From Verrucomicrobiaceae bacterium (GTDB taxonomy: Bacteria > Verrucomicrobiota > Verrucomicrobiia > Verrucomicrobiales > Verrucomicrobiaceae), in assembly GCA_016795485.1 (NCBI GenBank), contig JAEUHM010000003.1:1-64000 (forward strand): 64,000 nt of DNA, written 5' to 3'. Under the pieces are notes generated by a model that did not search any database, was not told where the DNA came from, and worked only from the letters and a program-made list of their open reading frames with translations. This document shows positions 51,301 to 58,156 of the stretch, in pieces. Each line of letters opens with the position of its first letter. The stretch's first letter is position 1. The position numbers and the translations under genes are program-made.

Positions 51301-52286
51301 AACGTGTGGGTGCCGCTGGCGGTGATCTTGAACACCGTGCCGTAATCGCTCGCTCCGCCAGAGTAGGTGGTGCCGTAGAAGCTGCCATCGCTGCCCTGGA
51401 CCAGCAAGGATCGGGGAATGCTGCCATTGGTGTTGTTGAAGCTGTGCAGGACGGTGTGGGTGCCGCTGGCGGTGATCTTGAACACTGTGCCGTAGTTGCT
51501 CGCTCCGCCAGAGACGGTGGTGCCGTAGAAGCTGCCATCGCTGCCCAAGACCAGCCCGGCATAGGGATTGCGGCCATTGGTGTTGTTGAAGCTGTGCAGG
51601 ACGGTGTGAGTGCCGCTGGAGGTGATCTTGAACACTGTGCCGTTGTTGCTCGCTCCACCAGAGTAGGTGGTGCCGTAGAAGCTGCCATCGCCGCCTTGAA
51701 CCAGCCCGGCATATGGCTGGCTGCCATTGGTGTTGTTGAAGCTGTGCAGGACGGTGTGGGTGCCGCTGGCGGTGATCTTGAACACCGTGCCAACCCCGCT
51801 CGCTCCTCCCTGATATGTCGTGCCGTAGAAGCTGCCATCGCTGCCTTGCACCAGCCCGGCATAGGGATTGCGGCCATTGGTGTTGTTGAAGCTGTGCAGG
51901 ACGGTGTGAGTGCCGCTGGCGGTGATCTTGAACACCGTGCCGTAGTCGCTCGCTCCGCCATTGACGGTGGTGCCGTAGAAGCTGCCATCGCTGCCTTGCA
52001 CCAGCCCGGCACGCGGAGAGATGCCATCCGTGGAGTTGAAGCTGTGCAGCAGGGTATGAGTGCCGCTGGCGGTGATCTTGAACACCGTGCCGTTACCGCT
52101 CGTTCCGCCTTGCTCGGTGGTGCCGTAGAAGTCACCATCGGTGCCTTGGATGAGGCTAGCGCGGGGGTAGCGCCCCTGATTATCCGAGAACAGCACCTCA
52201 AACGTCTGCGCCTGAGCTGACACCGAGAACAGCAGCGTTCCTGTGACAGCGATCAGCAGAGTTTTGAGAACTAGAGCCTTCTTCAT
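48327..52286 (-). CDS. Giant secreted GloVer-repeat protein with Fn3-like, cadherin-like and C-terminal repeat domains
   Basis: 1319 residues from the ATG at 52286. A signal peptide (1-27, ending A-Q-A-Q) is followed by eleven full and one degenerate 50-residue units of the form G-R-N-P-Y-A-G-L-V-Q-G-S-D-G-S-F-Y-G-T-T, then G-G-A-S-x-x-G-T-V-F-K-I-T-A-S-G-T-H-T-L-L-H-S-F. This matches the tandem-repeat family named GloVer (Gloeobacter/Verrucomicrobia). A fibronectin-III-like domain (~615-705) and a cadherin-like beta-sandwich (~715-800) follow. The last ~510 residues carry about seven ~65-residue repeats around K-G-x-A-A-P-G and W-K-S-F. Probably an extracellular surface or matrix protein. 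No sorting signal is recognised at the C terminus. Confidence 0.9.
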   Translation of the reverse strand: MKKALVLKTLLIAVTGTLLFSVSAQAQTFEVLFSDNQGRYPRASLIQGTDGDFYGTTEQGGTSGNGTVFKITASGTHTLLHSFNSTDGISPRAGLVQGSDGSFYGTTVNGGASDYGTVFKITASGTHTVLHSFNNTNGRNPYAGLVQGSDGSFYGTTYQGGASGVGTVFKITASGTHTVLHSFNNTNGSQPYAGLVQGGDGSFYGTTYSGGASNNGTVFKITSSGTHTVLHSFNNTNGRNPYAGLVLGSDGSFYGTTVSGGASNYGTVFKITASGTHTVLHSFNNTNGSIPRSLLVQGSDGSFYGTTYSGGASDYGTVFKITASGTHTLLHSFNDTNGRNPLAGLVQGSDGSFYGTTVSGGASDYGTVFKITSSGTHTLLHSFNNTNGRNPYAGLVQGSDGSFYGTTYQGGASDNGTVFKITASGTHTLLHSFNGTNGRNPYAGLVQGSDGSFYGTAQQGGASNNGTVFKITASGTHTVLHSFNSTNGSSPYARLVQGSDGSFYGTAYGGGASGFGTVFKITASGTHTLLHTFNSTNGSQPYAGLVQGSDGSFYGTTINGGASSYGTVFKITASGTQTLLYSFDGSIAAYPRGTPTFGSDGNLYGTANQMVIWRMTFGTAPVATTLAASSTGGTGTTLNGTVNPGGLTTTAQFEYGTTDSYGSTASVTLSPDNGTSNQNVSATLSSLTPGTTYHYRLSANNSQGTSNGDDMTFTTLDDDADLSDLTLSAGTLTPSFASNVLSYTASVPSNVSSLTLTPTLADTNASFTVNGAANAPLALNHGSNVITVLVTAEDGTTAQAYVLTVTRSSDPTFTTLHSKGGAVPNAGVVGSGIPAGAIWSKLGIPAINDAGQIAVYGEWVAGKLKGAGIFIDGALVVAKGAAAPGLTNTIIGTLKDPILGPDGSVAVVAGLANALSTTGAVTTATNSALLFDADGSGAGAAVVLARKGTAAPGVGAALWKSFDSVSLGGTAVAILGKLSGAGITTLNDQCLWMYDRATTTTTLVLREGNPLLGSTVKVISALVARAATGQGGGVLYDGLYDQIAVRVTLTNKLVAVGRLPNFVPSGGDYSVFFEHITGNAAPDYGVGATWKSFGIPGQSDGSGLLAFVGTVQGGSATTANNVAIFTGDYGSSLFAVKRLSKGTAAAGITSGVFGGFKDPVNGTGGAFAFVGSTALNSSAGIVSTNNDGVWHHDGSTLSLVAREGEQPAGVTAGAKWKAFTSVAMPHGRKPLFYATMTVGQGGITTASDTGIWATDSLGQVKKLIQEGGTFGSSTVKSFKALLPLTGSPAQTRSFNNNGEVVMQVTDAAGGTHLLHVAVP
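50525..52210 (-). repeat. 150-bp tandem repeats coding for GloVer units
   Basis: The coding repeats have an exact 150-bp period (50 codons) with high identity, for example the recurring gtgccgtagaagctgcc segment. Differences cluster at a few codons (N-N/N-S/N-D, Y-Q/V-S/Y-S). The high DNA identity and constant length suggest recent expansion or gene conversion. The repeats also keep long frames open on the opposite strand (50556-52220) and in another minus-strand frame, which are shadows. Confidence 0.9.
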
Positions 52287-52394
52287 GAAAGTAAGTGAGG
52301 TGACGCACACAAAGCCGCCCAAGATGGGGTGGGTCTGGTGTCGAGGATTTCTTACTGGGCGGGGAAAGTCAATCCTGAAGTGGTGAGGGAGAGG

Positions 52395-53020
52395 CGGGCG
52401 GGGTTTTTTGTCCTTGGGCTTGAATGTAGTCCAACGTCTCCTGGGTCACAGACCCAAGCTACAGTTGGCCCTGGGCTTCGTTATGGCGGTGGGCTTGATG
52501 TAGGCCGTCTCTTCGAGGCGGCAGACGTGGGGCTTAGTTTTTGGCGTTAAGCCTTGAAAGTTGTCCAACGCCTCCTGGGTCACAGACCCAAGCTGCAGTG
52601 GGTCCAGGGCTTCGTTGTGGCGGTGGGCTTGTTGTAGGCCGTCTCTGTGAGGCGGCAGACGTGGGGCTTTGTTTTTGGCGGTGGGCCTTTAAAGTAGTCC
52701 TACGCCTCCTGGGTCACAGACCCAAGCTGCAGTGGGTCCAGGGCTTCGTTGTGGCGGTGGGCTTGCTGTAGGCCGTCTCTGTGAGACGGCAGACGTGGGG
52801 CTTGGTTTCTGGCGTTAAGCCTTGAAAGTGGTCCTACGCCTCCCGGGTCACAGACCCAAGCTACAGTGGGTCCAGGGCTTCGTTTGGGCGGTGGGCTTGC
52901 TGTAGGCCGTCTCTGTGAGACGGCAGACGTGGGGCTTGGTTTCTGGCGTTGGGTGTTGAAGGTTGTTGTTCGCCTCCTGGGTCACAGACCCAAGCTACAG
53001 TGGGCACAGGACTCCGCTGG
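52395..53020. repeat. Five-copy 134-bp tandem repeat with paired hairpins
   Basis: The marker ctgggtcacagaccc (ccgggt in copy four) occurs at 52441, 52575, 52709, 52843 and 52977, an exact 134-bp period. Each unit carries two dyads: gggtc-aca-gaccc and gccgtctc-tgt-gagacggc (the first units show tcttcgagg or tgtgagg variants). The last unit breaks off into the next repeat family near 53009. No reading frame here looks genuine. The array lies upstream of the GloVer start, so that gene's promoter must lie within or just before it. Confidence 0.9.
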
Positions 53021-53440
53021 GCCGCTGATTATTACAGAGCCCCTTGGCCTAACGCGGCGGGCTGAGGACAGCCTCGCCCTACCACGCTAACTCGTAGCGG
53101 AAGCCGCGGAGGCTTCCGACGAGCGGCCCTCGACGGGTAGGGCGGCTTGGTCTTCCGAGCGCCGTCTTGGTTAGGTCCGGGACTCCGCTGGGCCGCCGAT
53201 TACTACAGAGTCCCTTGGCCTAACGCGGCGGGCTGGGGACAGCCTCGCCCTACCACCGCGACTCGTGGCGGATGCCGCGGAGGCTTCCGACGAGCGGCCC
53301 TCGACGGGTAGGGCGGCTTGGTCTTCCGAGCGCCGTCTTGGTTAGGTCCAGGACTCCGCTGGGCCGCTGATTACTACAGAGTCCCTTGGCCTAACGCGGC
53401 GGGCTGGGGACAGCCTCGCCCTACCTTTGCCTGGCCTACG
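53009..53440. repeat. 171-bp tandem repeat, about 2.5 copies
   Basis: actccgctgggccgc occurs at 53011, 53182 and 53353, a constant 171-bp spacing. The unit contains gccctacc paired with ggtagggc and other short dyads, and a purine/pyrimidine-balanced, GC-rich core. The second unit differs from the first at a few positions; the third stops after about 80 bp. It abuts the 134-bp array. The remaining ~90 bp to 53534 hold no visible feature. No gene is supported between 52287 and 53534. Confidence 0.88.
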
Positions 53441-53534
53441 TTTGCAAAATACTGTGGTCCCTCATTTTCCCCTTCCATGCCTAACGGAAATGTGGTGAAA
53501 TGATTTTGTCATTTACCTTTAAATCGATTTGGTC

Positions 53535-53975
53535 ATGAAGGCTTCGTCTCATCCCGGCGATGCTGGGCGGAGAGGCCCAGGCGGGAAGGGCGCATCTCCC
53601 AAGCGGAATCGAGGGCAGTGCCCAGCTCCGGCGAGTCTGCCACGGCAACGGGGCATCGGTCCCAAGGCACGTTTTGACCAGTCCTTTCTCTCCGTGGAGC
53701 GGATCCTTCAGATTTGCAGGGAAAGGGGAGTGGACGTGTATGTGGGCGCACAGGTCATCGTGTGCCAGACACTCATGAAGGAGCTAAAATGGCGACCCAC
53801 CGACCTAGCGTATTTCTCCGGAAACAAGATTGGTCAAACCGCTCTCGTGCTGAAGTTGGGGTGTTTCCCGCCCACGATGTTCTGGCTCAACGTGTGCAAG
53901 GCGTTCCATCTGACCATGGCGCAGTTCGCCCAAAAAGTGCAGGACTGGTGCGCTGACGAAACCTCAAGATCCTGA
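53535..53975 (+). CDS. Putative XRE-type helix-turn-helix protein
   Basis: 146 residues from the ATG at 53535; a TTG two codons upstream is also in frame. The N-terminal ~50 residues are basic, glycine- and proline-rich and probably disordered. From ~75 on, the pattern L-M-K-E-L-K-W-R-P-T-D-L-A-Y-F-S-G, then a hydrophobic helix and F-P-P-T-M-F-W-L-N-V-C-K-A-F-H-L-T-M-A-Q-F-A-Q-K-V fits the XRE-type five-helix DNA-binding fold, though divergent. The product would be a DNA-binding regulator. It sits between two repeat arrays. Confidence is limited because of the unusual N terminus. Confidence 0.6.
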   Translation: MKASSHPGDAGRRGPGGKGASPKRNRGQCPAPASLPRQRGIGPKARFDQSFLSVERILQICRERGVDVYVGAQVIVCQTLMKELKWRPTDLAYFSGNKIGQTALVLKLGCFPPTMFWLNVCKAFHLTMAQFAQKVQDWCADETSRS

Positions 53976-54088
53976 GATGGACTCGGGTGCGTGTTAGGCA
54001 GAAGCTCTGCCCATGAACGCCAGCGCTACTCAGTTCTGTGCCCCTGCCACCGCAGGGCAGAAGCAGGATACGCCAGCAAAAACGGCTA

Positions 54089-54403
54089 GCCGTTTGGCTC
54101 ATCCGGCCAGCCGTTTGGCTCATCCGGCTAGCCGTTTGGTTCATCCGGTCAGCCGTTTGGCTCATCCGGCTAGCCGTTTGGCTCATCCGGCTAGCCGTTT
54201 GGCTCATCCGGCCAGCCGTTTGGCTCATCCGGCCAGCCGTTTGGTTCATCCGGCTAGCCGTTTGGTTCATCCGGCTAGCCGTTTGGTTCATCCGGCCAGC
54301 CGTTTGGTTCATCCGGTCAGCCGTTTGGTTCATCCGGCCAGCCGTTTGGTTCATCCGGCCAGCCGTTTGGTTCATCCGGCTAGCCGTTTGGCTCATCGGG
54401 TCA
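54089..54403. repeat. 15-copy 21-bp tandem repeat open in several frames
   Basis: The unit gccgtttggctcatccggcta starts at 54089 and every 21 bp to 54383, 15 copies in all. Variation is limited to three positions: c/t in ggytcat, and two pyrimidines before the final a. As 21 is a multiple of three, heptapeptides repeat in each frame: S-R-L-A-H-P-A and A-V-W-L-I-R-P on the plus strand, M-N-Q-T-A-G-R on the minus strand. None of the frames has convincing flanking coding sequence, so I do not call a gene. It lies 50 bp upstream of the Fn3-like gene and may affect its expression. Confidence 0.9.
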
Positions 54404-54452
54404 TGCTTTTTGGCCTTTTCGCCCCCATTTCAGCCCCCAAACCCACAAACCT

Positions 54453-55181
54453 ATGCCTGCTCCTCTTCGATGGGATACCAACGGCCTAACTTGGGACTCA
54501 GGTTCCACTTGGGATGAGCAGCAGTCTAACAACCGCAAATCCAAACTCATGAATACCAAAGCCGTTACCTACTTCGGAGACTATACCGAAGCCAGCCTCA
54601 GTCCAGTTTCCCGCGCCATCCATACCGCGCTCACGGCCAACGCGGCCACCTTTGGCACGTTGCCGGTCACGCTCGTCGCGCTGGATGCTCTCATTGACGA
54701 CTACGATACCAAACTGGCCGCCAAGGCAGACAAAAGCAAGTCCTCCACCGTGGCCTTCCGGGTAGCGCGGGAGAACTTGGAGGAGGCCCTGAACAAACTG
54801 GGCAACCACGTCAACAATGTAGCCGAGGGAGACCCCGTCATCGTGACCGAGAGCGGATTTCCCTCCTACAACACCAACCACACGCCAGATGAAAACCCAC
54901 CTGCTGCACCCACTAACGTGCGTCTGAGTTACGGGAAGGTCACGGGCACGCTGGTCGTCCGCTACAAGACGGACCGCAGCCCCAGCATGAATGAGATCCA
55001 ACTCTGCACCGGAGACCCCATGAATGAAGCAGCCTGGCAGGGTGTCGGCTTCTTCCAAGGCGGACGCGCCCAACTCAGCGACCTCACCGCAGGCGCCATC
55101 GTGTGGGTGCGCATCCGCACGCTAGGCCTAAAGAATACCGTGAGTGATTGGAGTGATCCCGCACAGATTAGGATGGTGTAG
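54453..55181 (+). CDS. Protein of unknown function with C-terminal fibronectin-III-like domain
   Basis: A 242-residue protein. A short Trp-rich start (L-R-W-D-T-N-G-L-T-W) is followed by a helical region (~40-115, including D-D-Y-D-T-K-L-A-A-K-A-D and A-L-N-K-L-G-N-H-V-N-N-V-A) and a linker. The beta-sandwich C terminus (~145-242: A-P-T-N-V-R-L-S-Y-G, L-T-A-G-A-I-V-W-V-R-I-R-T and S-D-W-S-D-P) fits a fibronectin-III fold. No signal peptide is present. I recall this type of protein paired with a short protein like the next gene in other Verrucomicrobia, but could not check. A structural or phage-tail-like role is possible but unproven. Confidence 0.72.
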   Translation: MPAPLRWDTNGLTWDSGSTWDEQQSNNRKSKLMNTKAVTYFGDYTEASLSPVSRAIHTALTANAATFGTLPVTLVALDALIDDYDTKLAAKADKSKSSTVAFRVARENLEEALNKLGNHVNNVAEGDPVIVTESGFPSYNTNHTPDENPPAAPTNVRLSYGKVTGTLVVRYKTDRSPSMNEIQLCTGDPMNEAAWQGVGFFQGGRAQLSDLTAGAIVWVRIRTLGLKNTVSDWSDPAQIRMV

Positions 55182-55327
55182 GAATCGTTTGCAATGGTTG
55201 AGGGGCGCTGGTGCGCCGTTGAGCGATTGTTTAGCGATGGTTCTCCTAACAACTGCTCAACAACCCTCAACCATAGCTCAACAACTGCTCAACCATAGCT
55301 CAACCACCGCCAACTCCCCTCTTCCCC

Positions 55328-55585
55328 ATGCCCTTCGATCCTTCCCAACCTGCCGACCACTCTCCGTTGGAGAGTGTGGTGATGCGTGATCAGCTTAATG
55401 CGCTGAATGACGATATCCAGACGCGAGCGACTAACGCGGCTCTGGCGAGTGCTATTGAGAACACCAGCGCTAACACGAATGCGGTGACTACCTTGGACAT
55501 GAACCCGGAGGTGGACTATGACCCGAATCAGTTGCTGCTGATCATCCAGAAGCTGAATGAGTTGATCCTGACGGCGAGGAGGTAG
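55328..55585 (+). CDS. Small helical protein, 85 residues
   Basis: The ATG at 55328 gives a protein starting M-P-F-D-P-S-Q-P-A. Two helical stretches follow (~18-55, rich in N, T and A; ~65-85, L-L-L-I-I-Q-K-L-N-E-L-I-L), which suggests a coiled-coil or a short oligomerising protein. No family is named with certainty. It follows the Fn3-like gene by 146 bp; that gap contains repeated caacc-type inverted motifs (tggttgagg against cctcaacca). The last 156 bp including the stop are duplicated at 57253-57408. Confidence 0.65.
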   Translation: MPFDPSQPADHSPLESVVMRDQLNALNDDIQTRATNAALASAIENTSANTNAVTTLDMNPEVDYDPNQLLLIIQKLNELILTARR

Positions 55586-55591
55586 GGGGGA
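55436..55591 (+). repeat. 156-bp duplicated segment, copy 1
   Basis: This segment covers the 3-prime part of the 85-residue gene and a few bases beyond its stop. It recurs at 57253-57408 with two base differences (g/c in the aacac-aatg and gctgct-atc contexts). The near identity implies a recent duplication or strong conversion. Confidence 0.92.
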
Positions 55592-55686
55592 CGGCTTACA
55601 GTTGGCCACAGGGTGGTTCGTAGCGATGGGTGGTGTAGCCTGGCTCTGTGAGCCAGGAGACGTGGGACTTAGTTCGGAGTCCAGGG

Positions 55687-55740
55687 CGGGAAGCGCAAAG
55701 CGGACAGTCGCTGAAGCGGAGACTCCAACTTGGTGTGACG
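55687..55740 (+). repeat. Short dispersed repeat, copy 1 (second copy at 57118-57171)
   Basis: A ~54-bp segment with aagcg-aaagcgga and ctgaagcg-(g/a)a-actccaactt recurs near 57118-57171 with several mismatches. It is preceded at ~55632 by ggctctgtgagcc, a hairpin related in form to those of the 134-bp array. With the 156-bp duplication, the order is duplicate-element here and element-duplicate at the second site. The stretch 55592-55811 otherwise shows no gene. Confidence 0.65.
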
Positions 55741-55811
55741 GGCGTTGGGGTGCTGCAAGGTTCGCCATATTGGCCTTGCCATGGCTGGGGATGCCTCATT
55801 ACAATCAGAGT

Positions 55812-56123
55812 ATGAAGTCGATCATTCGTCTGATAGTTTGGGGCGTGCCGTTTGGAATCTTGTATGGCATTATCAATTCAAGCCAAGGCGCGAATGAATG
55901 GGCAATCCTCGCAGGAATGCCTGCATTCGTCATCGCCTATTATCTTGACCGAGCCTACTTGGGTGATGCGCAGACCGCGAGCTATCCCGATGAAGTAGGT
56001 GTCTGCATGAAGTGCCGAGGAAGCGGAAAGGTCACCTGCAGCCGATGCCAGGGTAGCGGTCTTGCTTTCGGAGAACCGTGTGGCTGGTGTTGTGGTTCGG
56101 GAAGTGAAGACTGTGTGCATTAG
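55812..56123 (+). CDS. Small membrane protein with DnaJ-type cysteine-rich motif
   Basis: 103 residues from the ATG at 55812; upstream in-frame sequence lies in repeat DNA. Hydrophobic segments at ~3-20 and ~27-42 are followed by a soluble part with C-M-K-C-R-G-S-G-K, C-S-R-C-Q-G-S-G and C-G-W-C-C-G-S-G motifs. These resemble the C-x-x-C-x-G-x-G repeats of the DnaJ central zinc-binding domain. The role could be protein-thiol or zinc related. It is followed by another membrane protein with an N-terminal zinc-ribbon motif. Confidence 0.65.
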   Translation: MKSIIRLIVWGVPFGILYGIINSSQGANEWAILAGMPAFVIAYYLDRAYLGDAQTASYPDEVGVCMKCRGSGKVTCSRCQGSGLAFGEPCGWCCGSGSEDCVH

Positions 56124-56257
56124 ACAACGAAGCTAATTCCAGAGAATGAGGCAGTGTCTCGTCAAATAATGCGTCCTCAAACAGCTAAATCTCGCATAGG
56201 CCTGCTTCGAAGCTTTATCCAGCTAGCTTCTGTCAAAATCTGATATCGACGTTCAAG

Positions 56258-56869
56258 ATGCCATCATGTCCTATTTGTGGTGAAGAGTTCGGTTGTCCCG
56301 ACAATGATAATCCTGGCAGCATGGCGCAACATCGGTGCGCTGGCCCGCAAGCTCAGCAGAGCCTTAATGATTCACCTATCAGCAACGCAACAGGTAGCGA
56401 GATCTCGGATCATTGGTTCCTGTCTACCGGCACCGAAAGGTTCGAGCAGAAAGTATTCGCGGCCTGCTGGGGAGCGACCTCTTTGGTATTCATGCCGGTT
56501 GCCGTCTACCTCCTTTGGATGGTCGTTCTGTGGGGTGTTGAACCATTGAGGTTTTTCAATCAACAAGTGATTTTAGACCAAAAAGCTTCGTTAACGGCAC
56601 TGCGAAGGGCCGAGTCCCAGCCAATTTGGCAGGCTACAACCATCCACCACAGGTGGGCCTTGGCAAAGTGGCCTAGCACAGGCCTTATTGCCTCGGTAAT
56701 TGCCACTGCTTGTCTCGGAGCGGCGATCGGCATTTTTGTTCATGCACGTGGCTGGCATCGTCACAGATCAGCGTCTTACTTTGTGGTGTTTATGGTTATG
56801 GCTGTTCCCGCGATTATCGCACTGAGGTTGGGAATGGCGGCGGTTCGATGGCTGGTTGGTGCCCATTGA
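56258..56869 (+). CDS. Membrane protein with N-terminal zinc-finger-like motif
   Basis: A 203-residue protein. C-P-I-C-G near residues 4-8 with a later H-R-C at 25-27 suggests a small metal site (C2HC-like). A polar linker follows, then three hydrophobic segments (~70-92, ~145-160 and ~172-195). No family is recognised. It probably sits in the inner membrane with the metal motif in the cytoplasm. It lies in the repeat-rich region and may be strain-specific. Confidence 0.6.
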   Translation: MPSCPICGEEFGCPDNDNPGSMAQHRCAGPQAQQSLNDSPISNATGSEISDHWFLSTGTERFEQKVFAACWGATSLVFMPVAVYLLWMVVLWGVEPLRFFNQQVILDQKASLTALRRAESQPIWQATTIHHRWALAKWPSTGLIASVIATACLGAAIGIFVHARGWHRHRSASYFVVFMVMAVPAIIALRLGMAAVRWLVGAH

Positions 56870-56932
56870 GATCCCGGCCTTGCACGCATCTGTTCCCTTC
56901 GGAATCAGTTTTTTTGAGCACAGGCGCATTGA

Positions 56933-57106
56933 ATGGACTTGGGTGATCAGCACGTTGTGACGACTGTGTCGTCTATGCTGTATTTGATCTCGTCCGTTGC
57001 TTGGGTGTTTATTTGGTTTTCGTCACCCGTGGTAAGACACGCGCAGCGCTGGTTGGCCATCGGAATGGTTGTAATGAGTATTCTTGTGATTGGCTGTCCA
57101 CGGTGA
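56933..57106 (+). CDS. Possible small two-pass membrane protein, 57 residues
   Basis: The ATG at 56933 gives a 57-codon frame with two hydrophobic segments: ~13-30 (M-L-Y-L-I-S-S-V-A-W-V-F-I-W-F) and ~41-54 (L-A-I-G-M-V-V-M-S-I-L-V-I-G). A basic loop V-R-H-A-Q-R lies between them, following the positive-inside pattern. The composition is clearly membrane-like. No family is recognised. Translation is not proven and no strong ribosome binding site is visible. Confidence 0.45.
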   Translation: MDLGDQHVVTTVSSMLYLISSVAWVFIWFSSPVVRHAQRWLAIGMVVMSILVIGCPR

Positions 57107-57117
57107 TGGTGATCTTG

Positions 57118-57171
57118 GGAAAGCGGAAAGCGGAGAGCCGGCTGAAGCGAACACTCCAACTTGGGACGACG
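57118..57171 (+). repeat. Short dispersed repeat, copy 2
   Basis: This is the diverged second copy of the ~54-bp element at 55687-55740, sharing the aagcgga, ctgaagcg and actccaacttg blocks. It precedes the second 156-bp duplicate by about 80 bp. Confidence 0.6.
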
Positions 57172-57252
57172 CGCGTTTGGGTGAGTTGGAGTGGAGGCTT
57201 TAGCCGAGGTGGGGAGGGCGGAACGCACAATAAGGACTGCTCAAGGACTGAT

Positions 57253-57408
57253 GCGGCTCTGGCGAGTGCTATTGAGAACACCAGCGCTAACACCAATGCG
57301 GTGACTACCTTGGACATGAACCCGGAGGTGGACTATGACCCGAATCAGTTGCTGCTCATCATCCAGAAGCTGAATGAGTTGATCCTGACGGCGAGGAGGT
57401 AGGGGGGA
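57253..57408 (+). pseudogene. Fragment of the 85-residue gene (156-bp duplicate, copy 2)
   Basis: This copy lacks the M-P-F-D-P start of the intact gene and begins within it at A-A-L-A-S-A-I-E-N. The frame is open through the same stop codon. An upstream in-frame ATG at 57001 would create a hybrid 133-residue product, but its N-terminal part runs through the small membrane gene and the dispersed repeat in another frame, so it looks accidental. Confidence 0.8.
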
Positions 57409-57412
57409 GGGG

Positions 57413-57476
57413 AGACAATGAGACATTGAGACAATCGGACAATGAGGTGGGTGGTTGTCTGATGGTCTCATTGTCT
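57413..57476. repeat. 12-bp perfect inverted repeat within agac/gtct-rich DNA
   Basis: agacaatgagac at 57413-57424 is the exact inverse of gtctcattgtct at 57465-57476. Additional gacaatgag and gactgtctgactgtc motifs surround them. It may form a hairpin downstream of the gene fragment. No other feature is seen between 57409 and the PagL-like gene. Confidence 0.6.
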
Positions 57477-57567
57477 GACTGTCTGACTGTCTTCAAACGC
57501 TGTGGGTTGTTCTCTGAAAGGGGCTTATGACCGTTTGCCTCGTGGCTTTGCGGTGGTTTATTTGGCG

Positions 57568-58152
57568 ATGGTTCGATTCTTTACTCTGCTGACGTTCGTT
57601 GGTTTTTTGGCTGCTTGTTCTCCGCTTGTGGGTGGGGAGATTGGTGCCCGGCAGTTTTTTGACTTGGAAACGGGTGTGCTGGGGAAGATTGGGGGCGATA
57701 CTCCTCATGATTATGTGTTGGTGCCGACGTCGTTTTCCTGGCGCAGTAGGGAGATGTTTGGTTGGTCATTGGATGATGGTGCGCGGCTTTTGGTGAGAAA
57801 TCGGGTGACGTTGATCGCGCAAGCCTACGCTGAGGGGCCTGAAACGATCTATGGGGGCTTCTCGTTCTCGCCGTCGTTGGAGTATTGGAATGCAGCGGGG
57901 ACTTGGTCTGTGTTTGCAGGTGCTGGGGGTGGCCTTGGATGGCTGGACTACCAGGAGGATGTGCCGGGTGCGATGGGGCAGAGCCTTACGCTGAACTGGT
58001 TTGGCCGCTTGGGGGTGGCGTTTGGCGTGAATGATCACATGGAGGTGCGGCTGGCTGCGATGTTTCAGCACATGTCGAATGGGGGCATGTCTGACCCTAA
58101 TCCTGGGCTGGACTCGCTGGGTGGCACGATTGGTTTGACTTGGCGTTTCTGA
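57568..58152 (+). CDS. PagL-like outer-membrane lipid A deacylase
   Basis: 194 residues from the ATG at 57568; in-frame codons from 57502 would put a polar leader before the signal. A signal peptide (1-17) ends in F-L-A-A-C, so a lipoprotein is also possible. The C-terminal motif F-Q-H168-M-S170-N-G-G followed by N-P-G-L-D-S-L-G-G matches the catalytic H-x-S-N of PagL 3-O-deacylases. Alternating strands and a terminal aromatic F fit an outer-membrane beta-barrel. It precedes an AMP-dependent synthetase by 4 bp. Confidence 0.8.
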   Translation: MVRFFTLLTFVGFLAACSPLVGGEIGARQFFDLETGVLGKIGGDTPHDYVLVPTSFSWRSREMFGWSLDDGARLLVRNRVTLIAQAYAEGPETIYGGFSFSPSLEYWNAAGTWSVFAGAGGGLGWLDYQEDVPGAMGQSLTLNWFGRLGVAFGVNDHMEVRLAAMFQHMSNGGMSDPNPGLDSLGGTIGLTWRF

Positions 58153-58156
58153 TCCC

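Noticed and set aside
50556-52220. 554-residue plus-strand reading frame with repeated A-V-E-A-A-I-A-A-L-H-Q-P-G units
   Set aside because: Shadow produced by the 150-bp coding repeats of the GloVer gene; no signal peptide or non-repetitive domain.
54089-54403. CRISPR array
   Set aside because: Units are contiguous 21-mers without unique spacers and no cas gene is nearby. The 134-bp and 171-bp arrays fail for the same reason.
53887-54517. Three overlapping reading frames through the 21-bp array
   Set aside because: Openness follows from the repeat length being a multiple of three; flanking residues look non-coding in all three.
57001-57402. 133-residue hybrid reading frame ending in the duplicated segment
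   Set aside because: Its first part reads through the small membrane gene and a dispersed repeat in another frame; best explained by fusion of a gene fragment to non-coding sequence.
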